From: Gigaspora margarita
Lineage: Eukaryota > Glomeromycota > Glomeromycetes > Diversisporales > Gigasporaceae
DNA length: 64,000 bases
Reading direction: 5' to 3'
Assembly: GCA_009809945.1 (NCBI GenBank)
Contig: WTPW01000792.1
Coordinates: 196,839 to 260,838 of the forward strand
Part shown: positions 11,405 to 22,309 of the stretch, piece after piece
Numbering within the stretch: the stretch's first letter is position 1
Layout: each line of letters begins with the position of its first letter
Made by a program: the position numbers and the translations under genes
Notes under the pieces: model-generated
Databases searched by the model: none
Seen by the model: only the letters and a program-made list of their open reading frames with translations
What the model was told of the DNA's origin: nothing

Positions 11405-12760
11405 GTAGAATTTTTTACAAATCATCGCTGAATAGTGATTACTCAGAAAACTATTTTTTTACTAAGTTAATGAGTCTTGTCAATTAATTGAAAGTTGTAG
11501 AGCTCATTATAGCGAATATAAAAGTGATGAAATCATTAAAATTGGTCTAGTAAATGCCAAAATATCTTCAAAATACAATTAGCTGACTATGTAAAATTCT
11601 ATGTAAAAAAACTTTTGTTTATATAAAATTTTACATAGTAGACCAATAGTTTTTCGATAATATCTTGTTATCTACTAGTCCAATTTTAATAATCATACTA
11701 TCTTTAGATTCATCATAATGAGCTCTACAACTTTTAATTAATTGACAAGACCCATTAGCTTAGTAAAAATAGTTTTTCTTGGGTAATCATATTTTTACTA
11801 AGATAATAAGTCTTGTCAATTAATTGAAGCTCATTATAATAAATCTAAAGGTGATAAAATCATTCAAATTGGCCTTATAGATGCTAAAATATCTTCAAAA
11901 TATGATTGGCTGACTATGTAAATTCTATGTAAACTAATATAAAAATTTATATAATCAGCCATTTATTTTCAATGATATTTTGGTATTTACTAGACCAATT
12001 TTAATAATCTTATAATCTTTAAATTCATCATAATGAGCTCTACAACTTTCAATTAATCAACAGGACTCATTAACTTAGTAAAAAAACAATTACCAAGAAA
12101 AACTATTTTTTTATTAAGTTAATAAATCTTGTTGATTAATTAAAAGTTGTAAAGCTCATTATGATGAATCTAAAAATAATAAGATCATTAAAATCAGCCT
12201 AGTAAATATTAAGATATCTTCAAAATATGATTGACTGACTAATAAAATTCTATAAAATTTTACATAGTTAGCCAAATATTTTTTGATAATATTTTGGCAT
12301 CTACTAGGCCAATTTTAATAACTCACTACTTTTAGTTTCATTATAATAAGCTCTACAACTTTTAATTAATTAACAAGACTTACTAACTTAGTAAAAAAAT
12401 AATCACCTAAGAAAACCTATTTTTTTACTAAGTTAATGAGTCATTTCAATTAATTGAAAGTTGTAAAGCTTATTATAACAGATCTAAAGATAGTGAGATT
12501 ATTAAAATTGGTCTAATAGATGCCAAATATTGTTAAAAAATAATTGCCTAACTATGTAAAATTTTATATAAACAAAAGTTTGTTTATATAGAATTTTACA
12601 TAGTCAACCAATTGTATTTCAAAGATATCTTGGTGTTTACTAAACCAATCTTAGTAACTTTCCCTCTTTAAATTTATCATAATAAGCTCTACAACTTCAA
12701 TTAATCAATAAACTTTGTTAGCTTAGTAAAAAATAGTCTTTTTTGAGTAATCATAGCATT
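11405..12760. repeat. Array of ~330-bp palindromic units
   Basis: Four consecutive units (starting near 11450, 11800, 12100 and 12415). Each begins TTTTTACTAAGTTAATGAGT, continues AATTAATTGAAAGTTGTAGAGCTC, and ends with the inverse of the same words around an AT-rich centre with ATGTAAAATTC. The arms match the inner parts of the TTAA-flanked elements at 30850 and 43784. The array therefore looks like a tandemly expanded core of that transposon family, now diverged. Confidence 0.65.
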
Positions 12761-13559
12761 TCTGCTATATTTTGTAGTACTAATTTTTTTTTTAGAATGA
12801 ATATAGTATGATTGTTTAACAGAACATAGCATAATAGTTAGAACAGGCAGAGCACACATGGTTTGTATATATTATATATCGAATAATAATCAGTATAGTA
12901 TAATAAAAAATGTATATAATAAAAAAAAGCTAACAATACTATTTATATGAAATTTTATTAAGCAATTAACTTTGAATTACTAACAAAAGTTGTAAAATGA
13001 GTCAAAAAACATTAGTTTTATAAAATAACTTTTAACATTTTATTATTAAAATTTTTCTCTATAGTCAAAATATTGTTTAAAATATGAAAAAGTGATTTAC
13101 AAAGAAATATTGATATTTTTGAATAAAAAAAAGCTATTCTGAAACAAAAATTAAACCAATAATTTGAAATTTTATAAAGTAAAATTTTATTCAGTTATTT
13201 ATCACTTTTATTAGTGTACAATAACTTGTTATATTAAACTTGTAAAAATCAGTATAATATCATGATTTTTCATCCTCTTTATTACAAAAAAACCTAAAAC
13301 TAGAAACTAAATAAAAAATATAGATATCTTTATCAATATTTGTTCATTTTTAAAGAAATTTTAACTGAGAATAGCTGAATTTAATATCTATCAACTTAGT
13401 AGTATTTTGGAGGTTTCATTTTGAAAAAGTTTTTCTGGATATAGTGTAAGTTGAGTAAAAAATTTACAAAAATATAGATATTTGAATTTACCAAAACCTC
13501 AATATTTTTGCAAGTTTCTAATATTTTTTTGTAAAAATTAAAATTCTATTAATTGAAGA

Positions 13560-13796
13560 CAAGGTTGGGCAATTGAACAAGTGGATTGTTCAATAAAATT
13601 TAAATTTCTAAAATTGTCTGCAATTATTTTTAGAAATAAAAAACCTCTGTTCAGAGTCAAGCAAACCAAATAATTAGAACAGTAATATACCACTAATTTT
13701 TGCTCTATATATGTTAATAAATCAATGGATACTGGACAAATTTATATGTCCAGTATCTAATGAAATTTACTAGACATAGAGGGCTACCCAACCCTA
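13560..13796. mobile_element. hAT-like MITE, 237 bp, 8-bp TSD
   Basis: Ends are CAAGGTTGGGCAATTG on the left and the inverse of TAGGGTTGGGTAGCC on the right. The flanks ATTGAAGA (13552-13559) and GTTGAAGA (13797-13804) match at 7 of 8. The homologous sequence near 11345-11370 reads TATTAGTTGAAAATATATGC with nothing inserted. An 8-bp duplication with short T/CARGG-type ends fits the hAT superfamily. No coding sequence. Confidence 0.75.
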
Positions 13797-13846
13797 GTTG
13801 AAGATATGCACTTCAAGTTTGGTTATTAAAAGTTTTTAAGTTAATA

Positions 13847-14181
13847 TACTGTATTTTACTGAAAATAAGCTACCCTTTTTGGCCAAAAAGTTACACAAAA
13901 CGTGAGAGTAGCTTATTTTCAGATTGTTAATTTTTTTGAAAAATTGAAAAACGTACTAATAAAAAGTTGTCTAAATGCTATGAAATTTTTACTATAGGTG
14001 TATTTCGTTGTCCTGAACAACTTTACTTAATCACACTTTTGAGATTTACTTAGTAAAATAAATAATAAATACTTTTATATGTAGCGACTATTAACGATTT
14101 CTTTAAAATTTTTAAAAATTCTTCTGCAAATCTGGAGGGTAGCTTCTTTTGCAAGTAGCTTATTTTCGGCACTATATGGTA
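13847..14181. mobile_element. TA-flanked MITE, AAATAAGCTACC type, 335 bp
   Basis: Starts TACTGTATTTTACTGAAAAT and ends with the inverse of TACCATATAGTGCCGAAAAT. Both ends share GAAAATAAGCTAC. The interrupted repeat reads continuously at about 11396-11405 (TTATTATAGTAG), which supports a TA target duplication. The family (ends TAC-C/T-GTATT) also includes elements at 14846, 22242, 40797 and 60906. A TA target suggests Tc1/mariner relatives. No transposase is present. Confidence 0.75.
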
Positions 14182-14404
14182 GTAGAATTTTTCACAAATT
14201 ATTACCAAATATTATTATATAGTTAGATTTAAGCTTAGTAAAGATTGATATATGTTATTAATTAGATAAATTTTAAACCATGTTTCAATTTAAATCCAAA
14301 GTAATTGTAAAGCGATATGCAATATTTACTATACAAAAATATTTTTTATAAATCTAGATGTTATAATTTAGATTTTAAAAAATTACTATAAAATTTATAT
14401 ATAA

Positions 14405-14502
14405 TAATTCAACTTTTAGCAAATTTACTTAATTTTAGAAGTGGCAAAACTTCTAAATTTATGCAGATCAGTTATGACCTATATAAGAGATATTCTGGGT
14501 CC
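14405..14502. mobile_element. Partial AGGACC-family end
   Basis: The segment ends AAGAGATATTCTGGGTCCT, preceded by CAGTTATGACCTATAT. This matches the right end of the element at 5924-6965 and, inverted, the left end of 17872-18167. Only one end is present. Confidence 0.5.
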
Positions 14503-14504
14503 TG

Positions 14505-14842
14505 TTTGTTTTAATAGATATTTTGACATTTTCAAACTTTGAGCAAAGATATCTTAGCAACTACTGGACCAAATTCAATAAACTTTTTTTATTTGAATTC
14601 TATGAATCTATAGAATGTAAAAAAAAGTTTTTTAAATTTAATTTGGTAGTTACTAAAATATCTTTGCTCAAATTTTTTAAAAAAATTAAATCTGCAATAG
14701 GTATAAATAATAAATGTGAGGTATAAAAAATAATCCCCAAGATAAATTTTATAATTTTTTTATTTTAATTCTATAGATTCATAGATTAAATTTGGCTCAG
14801 TAGTTGTGGAGATATTTTTGCTCAAAGTTTAAAATAAATTTT
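14505..14842. repeat. Palindromic ~190-bp units, second site
   Basis: One full unit (14530-14670) and part of another (14745-14840) of the hairpin repeat first seen at 8370, preceded by the shared linker CTGTTTGTTTTAATAGATAT. The second unit is interrupted by the TA element that starts at 14846. The apparent reading frame at 14523-14726 is a by-product of the palindrome. Confidence 0.6.
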
Positions 14843-14845
14843 GTA

Positions 14846-15809
14846 TACCGTATTACTGCAAAATAACATGCACCTGCATGGTATTTCGTCACCTGCGCAC
14901 TATTTTGAGTGCGCGCATGTGCGCTATTTTGAGGTAACCCAATTTTTTATCCTGTACCGGCGCTGAAAATCTAAACCTTAATATATATATATCATATATA
15001 TATATATATAGGAACAATTAACCTATTGTTGAACTTCTACGTAGCAATAGTAAAAAGCTAATTATTTATTTTTTTAAAACCTGCACATATATAAAGCATC
15101 GCCTGTAGATTTACCCAGTAAGAAATGTGGACCGGGGTGTGGCACGTGTTGGCATCGAGAATGTTCGGAATAGCACGTCCACAGTGGCACACTCATGCAC
15201 GATATATGTAATGGCACATCTCATAGTGACATGCATATGCACATTTTTCATACCAGGAATGACACGTATTAGCACATGTGTAGTGTTGGCACGTATTCGA
15301 AATGACATGTTTAGAACTATTTCATGTAATAGCACATATTTTGGAATAGCACGTAAAGTGGCACAAAACTCGGTCCAATACAATCCAAAATGCATATGCA
15401 AACAGCCCAAACCATTTTTAAAATCCGTGCCAAAATCTGTGAATTTTAGATTAGTAAAGTGCTGCAAAACCCGGTCCAATTACGGTCTGAAATGCACAGG
15501 AAAATGAGCCAAAGCACTTACAAATCCAGTCCTCAACCCATGCCACAAGCTCACGCGTATTAACGTGGATGTCCATGCCTATTTGGTACAATTTCTTACA
15601 GGGTAATAGTTATTCTTGAAGCAATTAAAGCTATAAAGAATAAATATAAAGCATTCGTTGAACACTTTTATTCGATTATATAGTATTCTATATATGTTGC
15701 ATGCTATTTGGGATGCGCATGGGCATTATTTCAAAACCCAGTATGCTATTTTTAGGGGAGGCAATTTTCAAAATAATGCCCATGATCGTTATTTCATGGT
15801 AATACAGTA
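14846..15809. mobile_element. TA-flanked element, TACCGTATTACTGC ends, 964 bp
   Basis: Left end is TACCGTATTACTGCAAAATA. The right end is the inverse of TACTGTATTACCATGAAATA. The hairpin-repeat linker it interrupts is intact at 9186-9196 and 16163-16173 (TTGTATAGTTTG), which shows a TA duplicated on insertion. It holds a GGCACGT-rich inner block (15116-15602). Frames at 15111-15507 lie on both strands of that block and are not credible genes. Confidence 0.78.
15116..15602. repeat. GGCACGT / TAGCACRT motif block with GTAAGAAAT ends
   Basis: About 15 spaced copies of a 6-7-base word (GGCACGT, TAGCACGT, GGCACA) lie in the first 300 bases. The block starts near GTAAGAAATGTGGACC and ends with the inverse of TGTAAGAAATTGTACC, so it may be a separate element nested in the TA element. 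CpG content is much higher than around it. The words could be binding sites for a transposase or another protein, but that is inference. Confidence 0.5.
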
Positions 15810-16410
15810 GTTTGTTTTGATAAACATTTTGATTTTTTTCAAACTTTAAGCAAAGATATCTCAGCAACTACTGTACCAAATTCAATAAACTTTTTTTATT
15901 TGAATTCTATGAATCAATAGAATGTAAAAAAAAAGCTTACTAAATTTGATCTTGTAGTTACTAAGATATTTTTGCTCAAATTTTAAAAAAATTAAATCTC
16001 AAGGGTATGAATAATAAATATGAGGGGTATAAAAAATAATCTCTAAGATAAATTCTATAAATTTTTTATTTTAATTCTATAGATTCATAGAATTCAAACA
16101 AAAAAAAGTTCATTAAATTTGGCTTAGTAGTTGCAAAAATATCTTCACTCAAATTTAATGTAAATTTGTATAGTTTGTTTTGATAGATGTTTTGATTTTT
16201 TTCAAACTTTGAGCAAAGATATCTTAGCAACTACTGTGCCAATTCAATAACCTTTTTTTTTTATTTGAATTTTATGAATCTATAAAATGTAAAAAAAAAA
16301 AGTTTACTAAATTTGATCTGGTAGTTACTAAGATATCTTTGCTAAATTTTAAAAAAAAGTTAAATCTGCAAGGGGTATAAATAATAAATATAGGGTATAA
16401 AAAATAATCT
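15810..16410. repeat. Palindromic ~190-bp units, third site
   Basis: Two full units (about 15836-15990 and 16200-16350) and a half unit (16040-16160) of the hairpin repeat. They are joined by TATAGTTTGTTTTGATAGAT linkers and each is followed by AATAATAAATATGAGGGGTA-like spacers. No gene. Confidence 0.6.
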
Positions 16411-16529
16411 TCTAAAAAAATACATGCTGTGTATTAGAAATATTTTAAATATTTGTAAATATCTGAATATATTAATTAGTATTTATGGTTTTGTAAATTA
16501 AGATTTTTAAAAAAAAATTTTAAAACTCT

Positions 16530-16725
16530 TCAAATCCAAACTATTTGCAAACTTTCAAATCAAACTCAAACCAAATCAAACTTGGTTAGAAAGTTTGTTA
16601 TCAAATCAAACTCTAATATTTTTTAAACAATAGTTTGAAATTGGATTTGATTTGAAAATCAAATCAAACCCAAATCTTGTCTAAAGTTTGATTTGATATA
16701 GGTTTGTAGAAACCTTTGCTATTAT
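16530..16725. repeat. TTTGATTTGA / TCAAATCAAA repeats with a TAGCAAAGG end
   Basis: Alternating direct and inverted copies of CAAATCAAACTC-type words. On the minus strand the right edge reads TAGCAAAGGTTTCTACAAAC, a hAT-like terminus. No matching left end was found within reach. Related to the blocks at 4514, 21773 and 29188. Confidence 0.45.
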
Positions 16726-17528
16726 ATCTGCAATTTATATATTAGCATTGTCTATTTAAACCCTCTGATCCCTGTTATTCTTGCCAACTATTTTGCATTA
16801 CCAGAACACAATGGTATTCCAGATTCTTTTTCATATTCTTAGAGCCCAGCTAGATATTTTTGGTCCTGTTATTCTTGAAAAAAAACTTGGTAGAGTACAT
16901 TACAGGTATTCACTTATACTTTAGTAACTTGGCATTTACTAAGGCTTATAATTGTTGTCAAAGATTATTTTAAACTACTACTATTATCTACTTTTGCTCT
17001 TGTGAAGTTTACATCCTAGTACTACTTTTACTTTTCTACTAGGATTCTTTTTCTCAGTATTTTAAACTACCAATTCAGTTAGTTTAAAAGAATTGGTTAT
17101 TTAGATTTTAGATGCCTTATGATTTCTTTTTTCTTGGCAACTACTTCTGCAATTTAGGTTTTTTTTCTCTAGTATACCTTCTTTGCTATAGAGGCTTTTG
17201 CTTATTCAGTTTACTAGTTAGTCACTATCTAGTTCATGTTTAGTAAATTGAAAGTTCTGCTACCTTTTCACTTGGGTCTTATCAAACTTATTTTTACTTC
17301 TGCTTTGTTTTCAAAAATTTTAGTAATACTTTCTTTTCTTTCATATAATATTATTCAAGTTAGTTAGCTTCTAGTAATCTAGTTACTTTTTTTTCTCATA
17401 TAAAATTACACAAGTTAGTTAGCTTTTAATAATTCAGTATGATCAAGATTACAGATCCTACTCAAACTTGTAATACAGGAATTATATGATCATATTGTAA
17501 TATAGATAATATTTAATTTAAAGATAAA
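16726..17528. other. Unassigned, possibly SINE body on the minus strand
   Basis: T-rich plus strand with short phrases repeated (for example TAGTTAGCTTCTAGTAAT and TAGTTAGCTTTTAATAAT near 17362 and 17416). Because a tRNA-like head follows in minus orientation at 17529-17622, this may be its body, but no tail or target duplication was identified. Confidence 0.3.
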
Positions 17529-17622
17529 ATATTCTCTAATAGGAATTGAACTCAGAACTTTCTTGTTATATAGACTTAGAAAGTAACAACAATCCAACTA
17601 TACTATGTTGCTATACTACTAA
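17529..17622 (-). mobile_element. tRNA-like SINE head (A and B boxes), minus strand
   Basis: On the minus strand the sequence contains TAGTATAGTTGG, which fits the A box consensus TRGYNNARNNGG, and about 50 bases later GAGTTCAATTCC, which fits the B box GGTTCRANTCC. Internal RNA polymerase III promoters with this spacing mark tRNA genes and tRNA-derived SINEs. The stems do not all pair and no acceptor end is evident, so a functional tRNA is unlikely. Confidence 0.5.
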
Positions 17623-17871
17623 TTTATCTTTTAATTCATAATCAATATACCAAACAAAAACTATATATTACTATATAGTAAAATTGGAAAAATCAATTTC
17701 AATTAGTGTTTATTCAAATTTCTGAAATTTGGTACTATCAGAGCAATATCAAACTTTTTTACTAAACTAATTTTTTTTACCAAATAACAAAGTTCTAGAA
17801 CACTTTTTGTAATTCTAATAGTAGTAAAATTATTAAAATTGGTCCTATTAGTTGGTGAAGAAAGGTTAGCT

Positions 17872-18167
17872 AGGACCCCAGATATCTCTCATATAGGTTA
17901 TAACTGGATTTTGGCTAATTTTGGTCCAATTTGCTGAAAAGACAAAATATATTTGTTTAAATAAGTTTGATCTAGTAATTAGAATTGAATGAACTTTTTT
18001 TTGCTAAATGCACCTCACTGAGGGCTTCATTTTAAAAAAAGTTTATTCAAATTGGATCACTGGATACCAAGATAATTGCCAAAAACTGTTTTTTTGCTTC
18101 TCAAATTTTAGGGGTTTTTGCTAAAAAAAAATTAAGTATAACCTCTGTACTAGATGTTTAGGGTTCT
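17872..18167. mobile_element. AGGACC-family MITE, 296 bp, exact 8-bp TSD
   Basis: Starts AGGACCCCAGATATCTCTCA. The other end, inverted, reads AGAACCCTAAACATCTAGTAC. GGTTAGCT is found unchanged on both sides (17864-17871 and 18168-18175), so both limits are certain to the base. The inner arms TTTATTCAAATTGGATCACT and the inverse form a further palindrome. The end sequences match the longer element at 5924-6965, of which this may be a deletion derivative. Confidence 0.88.
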
Positions 18168-18305
18168 GGTTAGCTTAATAAAAAAGTTTAATAATGCCAG
18201 ATTCTAGCAATTTGAATAAACATTAATTAATTTTTTCTAAATAATACTACTATTTGGTATATGGATCATGAATTAATCTTTTACTAAATATAGGTTTAAC
18301 TAATA

Positions 18306-19981
18306 TAGAGTTTGGAACCAGGTGAAAAATCGTTACCTGGGTCACCCATATAACTTTGAAATTGGTTACCCGAATGAAATTGGGTTAGTATAAAATAGCA
18401 ATAAAAGTTAGAAATCATAGCTTCATGAGCATAATATTTTTCCTAGAAGAACTTGACAGTTCAAAAAATTGTATTCATATACATACAAAATTATAATCTT
18501 ACGCAATAAAATAAAGACTTTACATTATTAATAAGAAAATTCACATAAATCTAGAGCAAGTAACGGAGCTTATAATTATTCGAAATCACATATTAAAATG
18601 AGATTCTATGTCAACTATTTATTCTTGATTTTTTTACTAATCAAGTTTTAAATATATAGCGATAATTAATTTTATTACAGTTATAGCAATATTTATTATA
18701 GCAATATGATATACCATTACTATATATATATCGCCCAACTCTAACTTTACCATAATTCGAAATAATATTTTGATTAAACCTCTATAAAAAAAGTTAAGCC
18801 ATTTTTTATAATTAATAAATAAAAAAAAAACTTACAATTCAGTTTAAATTTAAAATTTAACGTCGTTTAATACTAAAAAAAAAATTAGAAATAATGGACT
18901 TGGAACCAGTGTTTTTATAACCTTCTATAAGAAAAATGCTTGTAATTTTGTAAATATATTGTGAAGTTGGTTTTAAAAAAACTTTGAAAGAGAAAGAAAT
19001 TCGATCTGCGTATCTAAATAAAGTTTATATAATATACTTCTGAATCAGCAAGATCACGATTGAAATTTATAATACGATAAGTAATACTTTACAATTTTTT
19101 TTTTTTATTAAAATATTTGAATTAATCCAACAATGCAAGATCACAATTGTTCGATAAATGAGATAATCAGTATTTAATTAATTATTTATAGTTTCTTATA
19201 AAAATGGGTAATTGATTGATTACTAATTTTTTTTACTATTTAATGTATTGATAATATCGAGGTCAAGAATTATGGCAACTTATTCGAAGGTATGATTTTA
19301 TTGCCAATTTTTAAGAAATGATTTATAAGAAACAAATTTTTAGGTTATGGATAACTGTCTGGAGCTTAACACTTCTACTTTTATTTCAAAAGTTGAGCCC
19401 CATAACTTGTATAGTGCAAGAAGTTAAAAGTTCAATTTCTCTATGATACATGAACTAAACTTGAAAATAAATTTCTTGAATTATCGATCTAAATAATGTA
19501 AGATCTAACCTCTTTATATGCGAAGAATATATCCTCAATAGCAACTATTCTATGTATACTAAATAAGCTGCTACTGTGAATGACAGATTTAGCTTATCTT
19601 CAACAACCTTTATTCTATTTTAGGTTTTAGATTTTCTATTTTTAAATCGAATATATCAAAGTGTTTAAAATTTAATGATCGATCAGATTTTTTTAGATCG
19701 ATTATCGATTTTCGCATATTATTTAATAAATATAATTGATAATGTTCAATATGTTCGATCTCTTGTTGAAACTTATCATACACAGTTATGATCAAACAAA
19801 CCAAATAATCGATCACAGAATGATCGATCATCATCTCTACAACTAATTTTATGTCAATTTGTCAATTCGCAATCATTGAGTACTATTCTTACCCATTTCC
19901 AACCGGGTTGTCATAACATCAACCGGATGAACTGACCAACTGCAGTTGACCCAATTTTGCTTGACCCGGTTCCAAACTCTA
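18306..19981. mobile_element. hAT-like element, 1.68 kb, exact 8-bp TSD
   Basis: Terminal inverted repeats are TAGAGTTTGGAACCAGG on the left and the inverse of TAGAGTTTGGAACCGGG on the right. AACTAATA is duplicated exactly (18298-18305 and 19982-19989). Subterminal regions hold GGTTACCTGGGTCACC-like words and their inverses. TAG-type ends and an 8-bp duplication are typical of hAT. The interior has no recognisable transposase; a 75-codon frame at 19610-19834 is Asp/Ile/Leu-rich with no domain, so the element is non-autonomous or gutted. Confidence 0.88.
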
Positions 19982-20262
19982 AACTAATATTTCTAAAAAT
20001 AAGACATTTAGATATTTAAATAAAATATTAGTAATTCAGAGTATAGTATTAATTTATTTAGAATACAATATTGAATAGTAAAAAATTTAATCTTTTATAA
20101 CCTCAAGTATTATAAGTTTCAAAATCTAGATCTAAATTCAATACTTTGTATTTTTACAATTACAAAAAAACAGAAATATTTTGCTATTAACCCTTTAGCA
20201 CCAAAAAACTAATAATATAAATTTCTAATTAAAATCAAATCAAAATTCAATATACTAGTAGT

Positions 20263-21391
20263 CAAACTTCACAACTCTTTCTAACGATTACTTGGACCGA
20301 ATTTTAACAGAAAAAAATAAAAAGTTTTTTGCTAGAGCATTGATAGTATCGCAGAACCTACAGTTTTTACAAAGGTCAACCTTACTCTGGGGAACTCCTC
20401 TGTTATATTCAGCACGCAAGCCAAAAGCAACATTAGTGGAACGAGTAAAACAAGCAGGCGGCGCTTTAGTAAGCACAAAATTTTGGTAGAGAGACAAAAA
20501 ATTTCTTCGTCGACGAAGTAACCTATAACAGAATAAAGGGGAACAGCAAAAAAATGAGTTTTCTGACTACACACTCCTGTGAATTTCTTGCAAGTGATTT
20601 CTTTCTACCACTTTTCTTGCTTCCCTGCTGACCTTTCAAAATTTTTGACAAAAAGTGGCGATTTGGTTTACTCCCTGCAAAAGATCGGCATTGTTTACTC
20701 TTCCAAATTCAGACAGATCCAGTAGAATGCAACCATGTGATGTATTTGTTTACGGATGCGCCATCGGTGCTACTCTATCGATGTTGCTCCAGTCAATGGT
20801 TAAGGGATATTTGAGGTTGGACATTTGTTTAGAAGTTGATATAAATTAAGGCGTAGCTTTAAAGTAGAGATATACAATAGTTGCATTTGTTATATAATTT
20901 TTATTAAGCCTGGCACAGGTTATAATAGTGTATTTTTTTCTTTTCTTTTTTGTTTTGTTTTGTTTCTTTTGTTAGACTAGCCTTTGTGTTTATACCATGT
21001 AGTTTTTTTCTTTTTTTGTTTTCCGTTCTATTTTTCATTGTGTTTGTTTTTCTTTTTTTCTTATTTCATCTTCATTTTTTTGGCTTTTGTTCTTTTTTTA
21101 CTTTACCCCCTCTCCTTATTTGTCCTTATCAAATTTCTTGTTAGTTAAAGGAATACGAAGGAGAGAAGAAGCCATTTTGGTATGGCAATTAGGCTAGTTT
21201 AACATAGCCTCTAGTTTTTAGATTATTCTTCAAATTAGTGCAGTAGATTGCATTTGGGCACTGTCTAATAGCAGCAGCTGGGTGATGTCAGGCTTGCAAA
21301 TTAGGAGTAAACAAGTATATTAATGTAGCAATATACTTAGTATCTTAATAAAGTACTGGCAAAACTGCCTAAGTAAAAAAAAAATATATAC
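20263..21391 (+). mobile_element. PolyA-tailed retroposon, copy 1, 1.13 kb
   Basis: ATACTAGTAGT flanks the insert on both sides (20252-20262 and 21392-21402), and the 3' end is a run of A after AATAAAGTACTGG (signal-like AATAAA near 21349). The body matches the element at 38500-39555 from about 30 bp inside its 5' edge onward. The match covers a decayed coding part (about 20280-20850), a long T-rich tract (20930-21120) and a 3' untranslated part. Two copies with nearly the same 5' start suggest full-length retroposition of one transcript rather than random LINE truncation. Confidence 0.75.
20280..20850 (+). pseudogene. Decayed coding region of the retroposon, unknown protein, copy 1
   Basis: The translated pieces align with copy 2 at 38530-38990 through phrases such as GTPLLYSARKPKATLVE versus GTPFLYSASKPEASVV, and KKWRFGLLPAKDRH versus the matching part in the other copy. 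Stops and frame changes interrupt it (frames near 20292-20489 and 20655-20849). I do not recognise the family. There is no clear catalytic motif, and membrane segments or signals cannot be judged from the broken frames. It could be a source host gene or part of a LINE ORF. Confidence 0.5.
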
Positions 21392-21402
21392 ATACTAGTA
21401 GT

Positions 21403-21772
21403 TGTTATTTAATTAATAATACCTTTTAAATTTAAATTTGTTAGTTTATAGGCATACCATTTATTATATAATTTTTACTAAGAATATATAGTTAGAGGTA
21501 ATGATCATATCTATATATTATATGAACTAATATGAATTAGATAAAGTAATCATACTATACATAGATAAGAGTGGCTACTAAATAAAAAATATTATGTAAT
21601 AAATGGCATGCCTCTTATCAATTAAAAAACTAAATTCATATTGAAGAAATTTATATTGTTCTATATCTATATAATAAAAAATACAATATTAATTTGATAG
21701 ACTTAAAACTTTTTTAAATTAATTTAATATACAAGCAGTAAGTATTATATAATTATAATATTTACTAACTTG
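21403..21772. other. AT-rich stretch, nothing recognised
   Basis: No reading frame, inverted repeat or RNA motif could be supported here. Confidence 0.4.
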
Positions 21773-21960
21773 TAAGGCTCCAAAGTTTAAATTTAGCTAA
21801 ACTCATACTTGAACCTAAACTCAAACTATAAATTTTAAAATTTTTGAACTCAGACTCAAATCTAAATTCAAAATACCAAACTTAAACCAGACTCAAGTAT
21901 AATTATAAGTTTATTTCAGGACCAGTCTGAAGTTCACAAATCTTTCAGATTTAGAATAGT
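21773..21960. repeat. AAACTCAAAC-type repeats with a TAAGGCTCCAAAG start
   Basis: The block begins TAAGGCTCCAAAGTTTAAAT and then carries short AACTCAAAC words with a few inverted copies. It is a member of the same class as 4514 and 16530, probably one end of a hAT-like element. No partner end or target duplication was found. The following 21961-22241 is A-rich and featureless. Confidence 0.4.
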
Positions 21961-22309
21961 TAAGTTACTATCCTAGTAAAGTTATTAGCCAGGTCAGAAA
22001 ATAATAACTGAATAGATCAAAGTATTTATGCAGATAAATGGGTCATATAGATAGAAAATTCTAAAAAAAAAAATTAAATAAATAAAAATAAAAATTTAAA
22101 AAAAGCAGATTAAAAAAAAAAGAGAAAACCAAAATTAAAAAAACTTGGCTTAGAAAAAAAAAGATTTTAACTAAGTTTTACCCTAGGTGATATTATTTAT
22201 ATTGAGTAAGGATCAATATTGTTTATATGATCACTACTAGTTACTGTATTTTTTCCAAAATAAGCTACCTTTGAAAATAAGATACTCCACCTCTTTTGGT
22301 AAAAAAAAC

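Larger units (their letters stand above)
9380..11460. repeat. Dispersed repeat, copy 1 (interrupted by a LINE)
   Basis: The parts at 9380-9677 and 11026-11460 match, in order, the sequence at about 12930-13560 and 13800-14215. Shared words include CAATACTATTTATA, ACTAACAAAAGTTGTAAAAT and CTTGTAAAAATCAG. Copy 1 carries the LINE that copy 2 lacks. Copy 2 carries two DNA elements that copy 1 lacks. The pair thus gives reciprocal empty sites. No coding potential of its own. Confidence 0.7.
12930..14215. repeat. Dispersed repeat, copy 2 (no LINE, two DNA insertions)
   Basis: Paralogue of the repeat at 9380-11460. At 13213-13225 it shows the intact target (GTGTACAATAACTTGT) of the LINE in copy 1. 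It is itself interrupted by the hAT-like MITE at 13560 and the TA element at 13847, and copy 1 lacks both. Confidence 0.7.

Noticed and set aside
15111..15507. Two overlapping ~120-codon frames on opposite strands
   Set aside because: They lie on both strands of the GGCACGT motif block inside a TA transposon, have no domain, and are explained by motif repetition.
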